Of a DNA stretch of 64,000 nt, positions 1-8,298 are shown in pieces. A model generated the notes under the pieces. It did not search any database and was not told the origin of the DNA. It was given only the letters and a program-made list of their open reading frames with translations. Position 1 is the stretch's first letter. Every line of letters starts with the position of its first letter. Location: the NCBI RefSeq assembly GCF_029633825.1, contig NZ_CP090645.1, positions 62,001-126,000 on the forward strand. Reading direction: 5' to 3'. The translations under genes and the position numbers were made by a program. Source of the stretch: Burkholderia contaminans. Its GTDB lineage: Bacteria; Pseudomonadota; Gammaproteobacteria; Burkholderiales; Burkholderiaceae.

Positions 1-212
1 CGCGCGACGTCGAATCGAGTAATCTCGCGCGAGCCGAGCTCGCGTCGGCAAGGATCCAGCAGGCTCAGTTCCTCGAGATGGTATGCCTCGAGGCTGCGTC
101 GGTGCGGCCGGTCGGAGCGCCGGCGCCAGATCTTCCTACCGAGTGTTCTCCGGTCCTCGCAAAATTGCGTGCCGCGATAGACACCCAATCACCGAATCAA
201 CGAGGTAAATGA
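1..212 (+). CDS. C-terminal end of an unknown protein (5' truncated by window)
   Basis: Frame 3 is open from the window edge and encodes 69 residues before a TGA at 210-212. The stop overlaps the next start as ATGA, so the two genes are translationally coupled. The visible part is helical and Ala/Leu-rich, with two cysteines and no motif I recognise. Most of the protein lies outside the window. The call rests on the open frame, natural-looking composition and the stop/start overlap. Confidence 0.6.
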   Translation, partial: RDVESSNLARAELASARIQQAQFLEMVCLEAASVRPVGAPAPDLPTECSPVLAKLRAAIDTQSPNQRGK

Positions 213-487
213 TGAGTAGCTCTGTCCAAATGGAAATCCGACCGGAATGCCTGCAGCCGGCCATCCACTGGGCGTCACCAACCGGCTCTGAAGTTCAGGA
301 GGTCGTTCGTCGGACCGGTATGAGCGCACGAGCTGCCACCCGATACCTCGGTCTTGCGGATCCGACCGGCCGCCAGATTCGGCGGTGGATTGCCAACCAG
401 GCGGCCATTCCGTATTCGGCGTGGGCACTCCTTTGCGACGCTGCCGGATTAGGCCCGATCTGGCGTATTGATCCCGAGTCGCTGTGA
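209..487 (+). CDS. small helix-turn-helix DNA-binding protein
   Basis: A 92-residue protein. Residues 28-65 read as a helix-turn-helix: a short helix around EVVRRTGMSARAATRYLGL, then a recognition-like segment GRQIRRWI, followed by the hydrophobic tail IPYSAWALLCDAAGLG. Proteins with this tail are common regulators on integrative elements and plasmids, and the MqsA-like protein at 16946-17656 carries a similar segment. GAGG at 202-205 serves either ATG at 209 or ATG at 212. The first overlaps the upstream stop. Target unknown. Confidence 0.65.
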   Translation: MMSSSVQMEIRPECLQPAIHWASPTGSEVQEVVRRTGMSARAATRYLGLADPTGRQIRRWIANQAAIPYSAWALLCDAAGLGPIWRIDPESL

Positions 488-558
488 CATCACACCGTAG
501 CCCGTGACACAGTCGTGCGCTATCCTGCCCACGTCTCCATCACGAGGTCGACAAACCC

Positions 559-1017
559 ATGCTCATCCGCGAACAGGGTCGCCAGGTGAAGCTGTTGCGT
601 GTTCAACGCTCCACGGAAACGGGGCGCAACCGTCAGCTGCTTATTGGGGCATTTCGCGCAGGAGATGAGGTTCCGAGAGCATTGCTTGAGCTGCTATCGG
701 TCGAAGAGCACACATCGCTCAATCGGTGGCTTGCGGTCTATCACGCGAGTTCAGAGCTGGCTCGTGCCCGGCCCACGCTTGCAAGTGCATCGGCGCAGCT
801 CGAGGGGATCGTCACCGCAATCGATACAGCGGCTGATACGCTGACGCCGGCGGCGGCCGACCAATTGTGGGCGCAATTGCAAGGCGTCGCGGCAGCGTTG
901 CGACGCGGCGGCCATCCTCGGCTGCGGCGGGCGCCGACAGTTCACGCGCCGCAGCCCGGCCAGCGAGATCTCGTCGACGAGCTCGCCGTTGTCGACAGCG
1001 AATTCCGAACGCCGTAG
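559..1017 (+). CDS. conserved mobile-element protein of unknown function
   Basis: A 152-residue protein starting at ATG 559, with GAGG about nine bases upstream. The N-terminus has a basic beta-rich stretch (KLLRVQRSTETGRNRQLL) that resembles uncharacterised proteins I associate with mobile elements. The middle is helical and Ala-rich, the C-terminus low-complexity. No catalytic motif is visible. It follows the HTH gene by about 70 bp on the same strand and is probably co-transcribed. Confidence 0.5.
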   Translation: MLIREQGRQVKLLRVQRSTETGRNRQLLIGAFRAGDEVPRALLELLSVEEHTSLNRWLAVYHASSELARARPTLASASAQLEGIVTAIDTAADTLTPAAADQLWAQLQGVAAALRRGGHPRLRRAPTVHAPQPGQRDLVDELAVVDSEFRTP

Positions 1018-1141
1018 CCGGACTCGTCGCGATCGCGATTCGGGTCGGTCGGACAGCGCACTGGATCGGTCCTTGCGACACGCAAACCCTGCAGCGGAGA
1101 GCTGCCTCGAGCTGCTGGAGGCCGAGCCGCGGGGAACCGTT

Positions 1142-2008
1142 CTACGTTCCGTCGCGCTTTGCAGAGCGGGCGGCGATGGCAGCCACCAGCGCGGCAAATG
1201 CGGCCATACCCACCGCTAACCCAATCTCCTTCAGCAACGTTGTCACTGCCCCTTTGGCCCCATGTTGCCTGGCACTCTCCGAAACGTGCTCTTCCCTGGT
1301 TCCCCGGACGAATCCGTACCTCGCATGTTCCGGTAACGCGAGGACCATTCGGTCGACCAGTTCGGTCAGTTGCCAGCGGCGTGTCGCGGAGGCGGCGCAG
1401 ATCTCGGCGGTCGGAAGGTTGAAGAGGGCGCCAACGTCCGATCGCTTCTGCTCGATGTTCGCGAGCTGCTCGGCGCCTGGCCGGCGCTCGTCCCGGATCC
1501 AGGCGTCTGTCGGCTCCAGCTTGTCGCATTGATTGACCACCACCAGGAATTTCGTCGCGCTGCGCCCGATTTCCGGCTCCACGATCGTCTGATAGTAGGC
1601 TTTGTCGGCCGCCAGGGCGCGGTCGTCGGCTTTGACAACCCACAACACCAGGTCTAATTCCGGGAGGAGGTTGCGGTAGAGTGCTGCGTACTCCACGTCG
1701 CGTTCGGCGCTTTCGCCCAAGCCGGGCAGGTCGACCAGGAGCACGCCGGCAAGATCGCCCTGCATGTCGAGGAGGGCCTGCTGCGGTGCACGTGTGCATG
1801 CGGACACGTCGTTGACTTCAGCGACGTCGTGTCCGAACAGTGCGTTGAAGAGCGCGGACTTTCCCACCCCGGTCTTGCCGAGCACCCCGACCCTCGGCAC
1901 GTAGCCCAAGGTTTCTCTGATCTTCTCGATGGTGTCCTTCGTGACCTCGACGCCATGCCTGCGCAGCACGTCGCCGAACGCCTTCACCAGGTGAGGGTCG
2001 ATGGCCAT
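1142..2008 (-). CDS. membrane-anchored GTPase (Era/YfjP-like fold)
   Basis: A 288-residue P-loop GTPase. G1 is GKTGVGKS (44-51), a likely switch-I Thr is T72, G3 is DLPGLGES (93-100) and G4 is NQCD (159-162). A hydrophobic Ala-rich segment near 258-284 with a basic tail suggests C-terminal membrane attachment. I chose ATG 2008 over the longer frame because AAGGAG lies about 11 bases upstream and the homology-like region starts there. The layout matches YfjP/YkfA-type prophage GTPases. It is the last of three minus-strand genes (3737 to 1142), which suggests a joint role with the possible nuclease and the DUF6884 protein. Confidence 0.8.
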   Translation of the reverse strand: MAIDPHLVKAFGDVLRRHGVEVTKDTIEKIRETLGYVPRVGVLGKTGVGKSALFNALFGHDVAEVNDVSACTRAPQQALLDMQGDLAGVLLVDLPGLGESAERDVEYAALYRNLLPELDLVLWVVKADDRALAADKAYYQTIVEPEIGRSATKFLVVVNQCDKLEPTDAWIRDERRPGAEQLANIEQKRSDVGALFNLPTAEICAASATRRWQLTELVDRMVLALPEHARYGFVRGTREEHVSESARQHGAKGAVTTLLKEIGLAVGMAAFAALVAAIAARSAKRDGT

Positions 2009-2082
2009 AATATTGCACGCTCCTTCGAGTGGATGTTGGTGGTAGGGCACCGGCTCTCCGCGGCTACCCCTTGTGTCGTGTG

Positions 2083-3174
2083 TCAAGCGTCGAACGCTTC
2101 GATCATGCGACGCTGGGCCTCGACGATCGCCAAGGTGTTGCCAGGATGCCAGTCGGCGATCGAAAAAGGCATGTTGAAATATGGATAGCAGCTGAAGGCG
2201 AACCGGGCGAGCGGCGGCAGCGGACGCGGCGCCCACGGGTTCTCGAGAAGCACTACGTCCTCATGGAACACGAACAGAATGGCCGACAGGCGACTCTTCT
2301 TCTTGCCCTCGAGGCGGAAGCGCCCGTCGTGTCCCATACGCTTCGGGCCTGACTGATCCTCGAACACGGGCGCATCCCTCCAGCCGTAGACCCCGTACCA
2401 CATCCCACCACTGCACAACTCCCGACCAGCGGATCCACGAATGAGCGGCGACGTCTGGTGCGGCTTGACCAGTTGCGAGGCTATGGCGCCGCCAAAGTTG
2501 GTGAAATCGGCAACGAGCACGCACGGCCGGTCGGGGTCCACCTGGCCCTCGTCCGGCTTCATCCCGCAGACCCTGCTAATCAGGTTGGCCTGGACGCTGT
2601 CCCCTTCCTTCTTCGGATCCGGCCGCCCGCCCGGGGTCAACACGGTCACTGTCGTACGCACCGTCCTATCACCCTCCGTTATCTCCGAGCGTTCGATCCC
2701 GTAAGGGTGCTGACCGTTCGGCGTGTTCGCGGCCGCCACGAGGTTGTCCTGCTCCTTGTCCTGGTGCTTCTGAAACACCTCGACCGTCACCGGCCCGTCG
2801 CCGGCGTCCACCGAGAAATCCGGCGTGGCGTCGCTGCGTCTGATGATCGGCGTCACCTTGAATCCCGCTTCAAGCAGACCGCCGTATGCGCGGATCTCCG
2901 CCAGGGCCGACGAGGCTCCGCTCTCGTCTTGGAGATTGAGAAGGCGATCGACGAGATCTTCCAACCACGCTTCGCCACCAGTCTCCTGGGCAATGCGCGG
3001 CACCGATTCGTGGACCAAGATATCGACCACGCGCAGCTTCTCCCGCGCACACAGCGGGAACCACGACGGGTGGCGTACACCGGAGGGTAGTAGCGGTGCA
3101 TTGTCGAGCTCCTCGAGCTGCTCTGGGGTGAACAGGTCGAACAAGCGGGTGACGGTACGTGTGGAGGTACTCAT
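2083..3174 (-). CDS. unknown protein with a possible PD-(D/E)XK nuclease core
   Basis: A 363-residue protein starting at ATG 3174 behind GGGAG. Residues 90-140 have a pattern like the PD-(D/E)XK fold: a helix with E93 and E102, then TPDF (PD at 118-119), a short turn, and the strand VEVFQKH with E132 and K136. The Glu-Lys spacing is longer than the classical EXK, so this is a weak structural guess, not a family assignment. The C-terminal half has many aromatics and no motif I know. It sits between the GTPase and DUF6884 genes on the same strand. Confidence 0.55.
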   Translation of the reverse strand: MSTSTRTVTRLFDLFTPEQLEELDNAPLLPSGVRHPSWFPLCAREKLRVVDILVHESVPRIAQETGGEAWLEDLVDRLLNLQDESGASSALAEIRAYGGLLEAGFKVTPIIRRSDATPDFSVDAGDGPVTVEVFQKHQDKEQDNLVAAANTPNGQHPYGIERSEITEGDRTVRTTVTVLTPGGRPDPKKEGDSVQANLISRVCGMKPDEGQVDPDRPCVLVADFTNFGGAIASQLVKPHQTSPLIRGSAGRELCSGGMWYGVYGWRDAPVFEDQSGPKRMGHDGRFRLEGKKKSRLSAILFVFHEDVVLLENPWAPRPLPPLARFAFSCYPYFNMPFSIADWHPGNTLAIVEAQRRMIEAFDA

Positions 3175-3269
3175 GCGATGCTCCCTTCCTCGGGCAGGTG
3201 GATACGCGATCGGTCGATTGTACGGCGACCACGTGACGATCGCCCTGCAATTGACACGCGAGCGGCCGC

Positions 3270-3737
3270 CTACAGGCGCTCGCCGCGCAGAAATGCCCCC
3301 AGTTGCTGGCGCTGATAGCCGATACTGCCGCCTGTCTCCAGCACAAGCGCACCCGCCGGTATGTGCCCGAGTTCGACCTGGCGTGCTAGACCGGCGTTCA
3401 TCACGCGCCTGTAGTTCCGGCCGCCAGCGAGCAGGATCGAGCGTGCCGACGCCGGCCACGCCGTCGGCATGAAGCGGTCGAGCTCGCCGAGCATGAGGTC
3501 GGCACGGGCGGGCGTCATCAGTTGATCGTAGGGCTCAATGATCGTGTCCGGCGCAATGAAGCCGTGCAGAGCGGACAGGATCATCACCGCCGGCGCCGAC
3601 GTTGCCCGGACGTTCACGCGGAACGTGCTGTACATCACACCTCGGTACAGATCGATTGCTCGTGCCGCATGCTCCAGCTTGGTCGCGGAGCACGCCATGA
3701 TCACGAGGGTCGGCGAAAGCTGATTCAAGGGAGGCAT
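3270..3737 (-). CDS. DUF6884-family protein
   Basis: A 155-residue protein. Near the N-terminus is MACSATKLEH followed by IDLYRGVMY, then LSALHGF and EPYD. This is the signature order of DUF6884 (Cys-x-x-x-Lys, then Leu-Tyr-x-Gly, then Ser-Ala-x-x-Gly, then Tyr-Asp). The family appears in phages and mobile islands, sometimes beside DNA-modification genes; its reaction is unknown. ATG 3737 has a strong GAAGGAG six bases upstream, so longer frames are rejected. It is the first gene of the minus-strand trio and diverges from the DGQHR gene across an AT-rich palindromic region. Confidence 0.75.
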   Translation of the reverse strand: MPPLNQLSPTLVIMACSATKLEHAARAIDLYRGVMYSTFRVNVRATSAPAVMILSALHGFIAPDTIIEPYDQLMTPARADLMLGELDRFMPTAWPASARSILLAGGRNYRRVMNAGLARQVELGHIPAGALVLETGGSIGYQRQQLGAFLRGERL

Positions 3738-3861
3738 GCGGATCTCCTTCAAGCAGCGAGCTCGAATTGAGCGAGTCGACTCGGGACGCTGAGTGGCTCG
3801 ATTTTCCATGGCTGCCTCGTTTGCGTTGGAGACTCCATTATTGTCGATAATCGAGAAAACG

Positions 3862-3881
3862 AGCAATAGATATCTATTGCT
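3862..3881. promoter_or_regulatory. 20-bp perfect palindrome in a divergent promoter
   Basis: AGCAATAGAT and its exact complement abut at 3862-3881, in an AT-rich patch of an otherwise GC-rich region between the DUF6884 gene (starts 3737, minus) and the DGQHR gene (starts 3977, plus). A looser outer pair, CGAGA (3852-3856) and TCTCG (3885-3889), flanks it. The position suits an operator controlling both directions. Confidence 0.6.
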
Positions 3882-3976
3882 TAATCTCGTATGCATAACG
3901 TAGTATTCAGTCATGGCGTTACCGTCATCGCGCCTCTCCAATAGCCGGCGCGAAACTCAATCGAGGACCTTGGACC

Positions 3977-5656
3977 ATGGCTCGCAACAACTTCTACGTC
4001 ATCACCCTGAAGGCGATGTTTCTCTCCGACGTCGGCGACGCAGCATTCGGAACAGTGGTCTCATCGCATGCGGAGTCGCACAAAGCGTCCGAGCGCGCGC
4101 GCAAGCTCAACCGCGACAGGGAGTGCTCCACCCGAACGCCTGGCTTTGGCTTCATTGATCACGACACGCCGCTGGTCAAAGGGCAGGCATATCCGGAGTT
4201 GGCGCAACGCTATCTGCAGATGAAGTTCGATGCTGACGCGATCTATGCGATGAAAGGGGTGCTCGACCCCTACTGGCAGAGCAGCAAGCCCGTGACGGAG
4301 GAAGACACCGCGTGGATGCTCGAGCATCTGCAGCTGTCGCTGGGCGAGCTGCGCGAGCGATACGAGGACAAGGCGCGGGCCGAGCTGGATGCCGCACAGA
4401 TCGATCGCCTAGCGAATGCCGAGCGACGCGCGCGCGTCGAGGCGGTGACCAACGAGCTCGCAACGGAGCGCAGTGAATTCACCTACACGTTTCCCGCCGT
4501 CGCCGGCACGCAAGCGGGCCGAAGTTACTATGCCGCTCAGGTGCCGTATAGCGCCCTGGTCAAGCTCTTCGCATTCGACGAGGAGGACACCGTGCCCGCG
4601 CGTCTGCGTGCGCAGCGCCAACTCAACGAGCGCCGCGCCGCGGACATTGGCGAGTATCTGGTCGACAACCCCGATAGCTACGTGCTGCCGGCGATCACCG
4701 CGAGCGTGTCGGCCGAAATGTCTTTCGAGCCGCTACCCGTGGCGGGTGCTGGTGGACGCATCGGTCTGTTACATGTGCCGATGGGTGCCACGCTGTTGAT
4801 CAACGACGGTCAGCATCGCCGCAAAGGCATCGAACTCGCGATCGCTCGCCGGCCGGCACTGCGTGAGGAGTCGATCGTCGTGACGATGTTTTTCGATCAG
4901 GGCCTCGAGCGCTCGCAACAGATGTTTGCCGACATCAACGGCCGCCAGGTCAAGCCGTCATCCGCCATCAACGCGTTGTACGACCGGCGCGATCCGTTCA
5001 ATGCCTGGGCGCTGTCGGTCATCGACATGCTGCCGGGGATCGACCGGCGGATCGATGTCGAGAACTCGGCGGTAGCGGCCAAGTCCTCGAAACTCTGGAG
5101 CCTGGTCGCGTTCAAGAAGTTCCTCTCGCTGCTCACCGGGGTCACCCAGAAAAACGTCGTCGAGCTGGAACCCAAGCAGTTGGCCCAGATCGACGCGTTT
5201 CTGAAGACGTTCTTCGAAGCGTGCGCACGGCACGTTCCGCATTGGGCCGCGATGATCAACGGCGATCTCCCTGCCTTCGAGGTGCGCGAAGAATTTGTGA
5301 TCGGCCACGCCGTGTGGCTCGAAGCGCTGGGCATATTCGCGCGACGCGCGCTCTTTACCGGCTACATGTTGGATCACGGTCGCCCAGAGGAGGGCGTGAT
5401 TCATCCAGAGCTCGCGCGGTGGGATCAGATGGCCGCCCTCGCGAAGGTTGATCCGCGGCGCGCCTCGCTGATGTGGGATAACCGCTGCGTCGTTCTCGGT
5501 AAAATGCAGAAGACGTCGGACGGCGTGAAGGCGACGGCCTCAAGGCTGCTGCTGTTGGCGCATGTTTCACTGCCGCCCGAGATGGCGGAGCTCGAGATGC
5601 GCCTGGATGGCGAGTTCCAATCAAAGCTCACATCGAAGACCGCTGTGGCCGCATGA
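3977..5656 (+). CDS. DGQHR-domain protein (DndB-like)
   Basis: A 559-residue protein. Residues about 170-400 match the DGQHR/DndB domain: a beta-rich entry (VAGTQAGRSYYAAQVPYSAL), an Arg/Gln-rich helix (RAQRQLNERRAADIGEYL), then NDGQHRRKG with D277 G278 Q279 H280 R281. DndB is the regulator of DNA phosphorothioation; stand-alone DGQHR proteins are common on mobile elements. It is much longer than a typical DndB (about 360 residues): the first 170 residues form an extra helical, charged N-terminal part. No dndACDE genes are in the window. GAGG lies about ten bases before ATG 3977. Confidence 0.8.
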   Translation: MARNNFYVITLKAMFLSDVGDAAFGTVVSSHAESHKASERARKLNRDRECSTRTPGFGFIDHDTPLVKGQAYPELAQRYLQMKFDADAIYAMKGVLDPYWQSSKPVTEEDTAWMLEHLQLSLGELRERYEDKARAELDAAQIDRLANAERRARVEAVTNELATERSEFTYTFPAVAGTQAGRSYYAAQVPYSALVKLFAFDEEDTVPARLRAQRQLNERRAADIGEYLVDNPDSYVLPAITASVSAEMSFEPLPVAGAGGRIGLLHVPMGATLLINDGQHRRKGIELAIARRPALREESIVVTMFFDQGLERSQQMFADINGRQVKPSSAINALYDRRDPFNAWALSVIDMLPGIDRRIDVENSAVAAKSSKLWSLVAFKKFLSLLTGVTQKNVVELEPKQLAQIDAFLKTFFEACARHVPHWAAMINGDLPAFEVREEFVIGHAVWLEALGIFARRALFTGYMLDHGRPEEGVIHPELARWDQMAALAKVDPRRASLMWDNRCVVLGKMQKTSDGVKATASRLLLLAHVSLPPEMAELEMRLDGEFQSKLTSKTAVAA

Positions 5657-5730
5657 CGTGGTGCGGAGCGGCAGCCACACCGGCGCCGCTCTGCCCGAAC
5701 GAAGACAACGAAAGGTAATGCACCCACCCG

Positions 5731-6009
5731 ATGAAAGTCCCGGACTACCCCCTCACTGCAGAGACTCTGGCCGCCATGCTCGCGCTTTCACGGATCGAGA
5801 ACGAGAGCATGCTCAGCGCGCTACGTGATCATCTGGTGCAGGGTGTGCCCTTGTCCGAGGCAGCGGAACGCTATGGATACAAGCGACAGCAGCTTGCGGT
5901 CCATGTGAAGGCAATCCAGGAGAAATTTAAGCCGGCGTTCGACTTATACGCGGCGCTGGTCCAGCGTGGACTCGCGAAGTCCCATCGGCCACCCAAGCCC
6001 GCGAAGTAG
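5731..6009 (+). CDS. PapB/KorA-type DNA-binding regulator
   Basis: A 92-residue protein whose core (ALRDHLVQGVPLSEAAERYG, then KRQQLAVHVKAI) has the layout of the PapB adhesin regulators and the TrfB/KorA plasmid regulators: a helix, a 'V-x-G' turn, then helix-turn-helix. Such proteins typically repress plasmid or operon promoters. It lies 74 bp downstream of the DGQHR gene on the same strand and is probably transcribed with it. GAAAGG is about 14 bases before ATG 5731, a long spacing. Confidence 0.65.
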   Translation: MKVPDYPLTAETLAAMLALSRIENESMLSALRDHLVQGVPLSEAAERYGYKRQQLAVHVKAIQEKFKPAFDLYAALVQRGLAKSHRPPKPAK

Positions 6010-6139
6010 CGCAAGTTCGCCCGAATCAAGCTACCGGCCGCCGCCGGCACGCGTGCAATCCGATTCTCGCTAGGGATTCCTGGGATGAGCGCGCCTGGTC
6101 GCGCCAAGCGTCGGAAACGACACTTGCCGGAGCTGAGTA

Positions 6140-6664
6140 TCAAGCCGGTAGGGGCCGGACATTCAGCGATACTGCGATCTCCTGCAGGCAGTCGCGTGGC
6201 CCACCACTGACGATCGTCGCCGAGCAGGCGAGCATCAAGTTGACCGGTAGGCCAAAATCCTCAATAAGGTAGCCGCGCATGCATTCTGGCCGACGACCTG
6301 CGCTGGGATGGCGGGGCACCCGGTCGATCAACGGCGCGACGTCGCTCGTGTAGGCGAAGACCGGTTTGCCATGTGCTACTGCAAAACCGACCTCGAACGC
6401 GGTGCCCGAGTCCGGCTCGCCGGCGCCACGGAAGTCGGCCAGATTTGCCATCACGACGTCGCAGCATTGGATCGACGCGATGTTGCTTTCGTAGATCTGA
6501 CGCGCCTGGTGCGCAGGCGCTAAGCCCGGGCCGATCTCTGCATCGAGTGGAAAGACCCCTCGGAAACCGAGCTCGTCGCATAGCACTTTTAAAGTAGCGC
6601 CGTAGGCGGCCGCATCCGGACGAAACACATCGAAGCCCGCGAGATAAACAATCGGGCGTGTCAT
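6140..6664 (-). CDS. nucleoside 2-deoxyribosyltransferase
   Basis: A 174-residue protein starting MTRPIVYLAG, with FRPDA, a long helix ending before PLD, then NIASIQCCDVVMANL and GTAFEVGFAVAHGKPVFAY. This is the nucleoside 2-deoxyribosyltransferase fold, in which the Glu of GTAFEVG is the expected nucleophile that swaps bases on deoxyribose. Distant relatives serve as NADases or base-processing enzymes in defence systems. Start ATG 6664 overlaps the stop of the upstream 53-residue gene as ATGA, and no strong ribosome site is visible, so translation is probably coupled. A longer frame from 6766 is rejected. Confidence 0.85.
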   Translation of the reverse strand: MTRPIVYLAGFDVFRPDAAAYGATLKVLCDELGFRGVFPLDAEIGPGLAPAHQARQIYESNIASIQCCDVVMANLADFRGAGEPDSGTAFEVGFAVAHGKPVFAYTSDVAPLIDRVPRHPSAGRRPECMRGYLIEDFGLPVNLMLACSATIVSGGPRDCLQEIAVSLNVRPLPA

Positions 6665-6822
6665 ACGGCATGGCCAGTCAGCGCGCGGACAATCGCGCGA
6701 ATCCCGAGCTCGACGGAGCCAAGGACGCCGGCAGCAACCACCGTGCCGACCATGAGAATCAGCCACCAGCGGATGGCCCAGTCGCGGAGCCGGATTAGCG
6801 GTTCAATGTATGGCGAGAACAT
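6661..6822 (-). CDS. 53-residue single-pass membrane protein
   Basis: ATG 6822 follows GAGGAG at good spacing. The protein begins MFSPYIEPLIRLRDWAIRWW and then has one strong hydrophobic segment (LILMVGTVVAAGVLGSVELGI). Its stop overlaps the start of the deoxyribosyltransferase gene, so the two form a coupled pair. No family recognised. A membrane partner for the enzyme is possible. Confidence 0.6.
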   Translation of the reverse strand: MFSPYIEPLIRLRDWAIRWWLILMVGTVVAAGVLGSVELGIRAIVRALTGHAV

Positions 6823-6913
6823 GATGCTCCTCACGTAAATTTGGAGTCTAGTTAAACCATAGTCACTAAACACAACCGGCCCGTACCAAGCTCCGGTTAG
6901 TGTGCTCGCCGAT

Positions 6914-7213
6914 TTACTCGGCGTCGGCAATCAGGAAGCGGGCACGATTCTTCCCTGCAATCCATCGCGGCGCCTTACCGCGGCCACTCCAGGTGGCACC
7001 CGTCTTCGGATCACGATACTTCGGCGCGATCGGCGCGCGCTCGCTCGCCGCACCAGCGCGACGTCGGCCGAAAAGCTGATCGGGAGTGATGCCGAATTCA
7101 GCGATCTGCTCACGCATCGTCGTGATGATGCCATCCAGCTCTGCAAGTCGCGCTTCTTCGGCCTGCTGTGCGAGGGCTTCTGCTTGCGCTTTCAGTTCGA
7201 GATAGGTAGCCAT
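6914..7213 (-). CDS. H-NS family nucleoid protein
   Basis: A 99-residue protein with an N-terminal coiled coil (LKAQAEALAQQAEEARLAEL) for dimerisation and the C-terminal H-NS DNA-binding signature YRDPKTGATWSGRGKAPRW. This is the short H-NS/BpH3 type that is frequent on Burkholderia plasmids and islands, where it silences AT-rich foreign genes. ATG 7213 is preferred over a frame start at 7252 because the family begins MATYLEL-like and GAGGAAAG lies upstream. A copy on this replicon could limit its cost to the host. Confidence 0.9.
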   Translation of the reverse strand: MATYLELKAQAEALAQQAEEARLAELDGIITTMREQIAEFGITPDQLFGRRRAGAASERAPIAPKYRDPKTGATWSGRGKAPRWIAGKNRARFLIADAE

Positions 7214-7267
7214 GAATGTGAAAGACTTTCCTCTATAAGGTTGCTGGATCAATAAATATACACAGAT

Positions 7268-7474
7268 TCAATAAACGTCGTTCGGCGTAAACCCCTCGGC
7301 TGCCGACCGTGTCTCTCCGCAGTATTTGCACTTCCACTCTCGGGTACCGTCGCTGCGCGTGTCATCTTGGATCTCCAGCGTGTGCTTACCGCGCTCTTTG
7401 CAAAACGCTCGCTTTTCCTCGATGGTTGTGCGACCGATGCCCGTTACCACCTTGATATCCGAAATCAGACTCAT
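7268..7474 (-). CDS. small zinc-ribbon-like protein
   Basis: A 68-residue protein from ATG 7474 with GAGG eight bases upstream. The N-terminal half looks like a helix-turn-helix or helical adaptor (SDIKVVTGIGRTTIEEKRAF). The C-terminal half has WKCKYCGETRSA, a single Cys-x-x-Cys knuckle. Function unknown. Confidence 0.5.
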   Translation of the reverse strand: MSLISDIKVVTGIGRTTIEEKRAFCKERGKHTLEIQDDTRSDGTREWKCKYCGETRSAAEGFTPNDVY

Positions 7475-7579
7475 TAGGAATCCTCGTGATTTTACATAAT
7501 GGAATACATCGCCGTCAGAGGTGCATTTCTGAGTGTTGCACTTTTCGATGACACGTCGACCGTGATTCAAGAGCAAAAA

Positions 7580-7897
7580 TCACCGATCACCGAGATAGTT
7601 CGAGACGTCAAATTCGTACTTGCACACGCTACCATCCGATTCGAAGCACCCTATCCATTTCAACGAGCCTGATTCAAAGTAGAGCATGTACTCGCGACGT
7701 TCAACGTTGCCAATCGTCATAGCGTCGTCGTAGTGAAGATCGCCGTCTTCGTCGCAGAGCAGTCGCCCGGCCGCAGTCACCTTGCAAAACCGCATTCTGA
7801 ACTCCGACGGCAGGATGTCCTTGGTGTCGTAGGAATCGACCGCCTCGAAGCCGTCCGGCATTCTGTACGGAAATTTCACAAAACTTAGGAGGGACAT
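7580..7897 (-). CDS. hypothetical beta-rich cytoplasmic protein
   Basis: A 105-residue protein from ATG 7897; AAGG lies just upstream. The longer frame would use TTG 7915 and is less likely. The sequence is acidic and aromatic, with no signal peptide, and alternates hydrophobic and charged residues like a small beta-sandwich (EYMLYFESGSLKWIGCFE). No family recognised. It follows the membrane gene at 7912-8298 with almost no gap, suggesting one operon. Confidence 0.45.
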   Translation of the reverse strand: MSLLSFVKFPYRMPDGFEAVDSYDTKDILPSEFRMRFCKVTAAGRLLCDEDGDLHYDDAMTIGNVERREYMLYFESGSLKWIGCFESDGSVCKYEFDVSNYLGDR

Positions 7898-7911
7898 GGC
7901 TTTCCTTTTCG

Positions 7912-8298
7912 TCAATCCCGTCGTCGCGTGACTATGACTTCTATGACACCGCTACCGAGAGCAATTCCTCCGCTTATGCACATCGCCGTAAGCCACCCAG
8001 TCACATTGAGAGGGAATGACCAAAGAACGCCAACGCAGAAAAATGACACGCAAAGAGCAAGTATCGTGGTGCCCGTCAATACAGAATTCGCGCGTATTTG
8101 ATACGGGTTTTTCGGATTCGCCAACACAACGAAACCTTGGTGTTCGCCGTACTGAGCCAAGACACGACGGGCCTCCGCTATAGCCGGGGTCGTTGCCATA
8201 GGCTCTGCGTTGTCGATAAGGCAACTGAGCGCCGAACCCATCGCGTTCCGAGCTGCCACAAGCTGTTGATAATCACGATCGCTAAGTTCGACGGTCAT
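7912..8298 (-). CDS. hypothetical two-helix membrane protein
   Basis: A 128-residue protein. The first 75 residues are soluble (DYQQLVAARNAMGSALSCL). Two transmembrane segments follow (TILALCVSFFCVGVLWSF and LTAMCISGGIALGSGVIEVI), ending in RRRD. ATG 8298 overlaps the stop of the next upstream gene as ATGA. Function unknown. Confidence 0.5.
   Translation of the reverse strand: MTVELSDRDYQQLVAARNAMGSALSCLIDNAEPMATTPAIAEARRVLAQYGEHQGFVVLANPKNPYQIRANSVLTGTTILALCVSFFCVGVLWSFPLNVTGWLTAMCISGGIALGSGVIEVIVTRRRD

Noticed and set aside
3270..3941. Longer start for the DUF6884 gene
   Set aside because: The extra 68 residues cross the AT-rich palindrome and lack a ribosome site; GAAGGAG fixes ATG 3737.
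6084..6209. 41-residue plus-strand frame between convergent genes
   Set aside because: No ribosome site, basic low-complexity sequence, overlaps the deoxyribosyltransferase gene.
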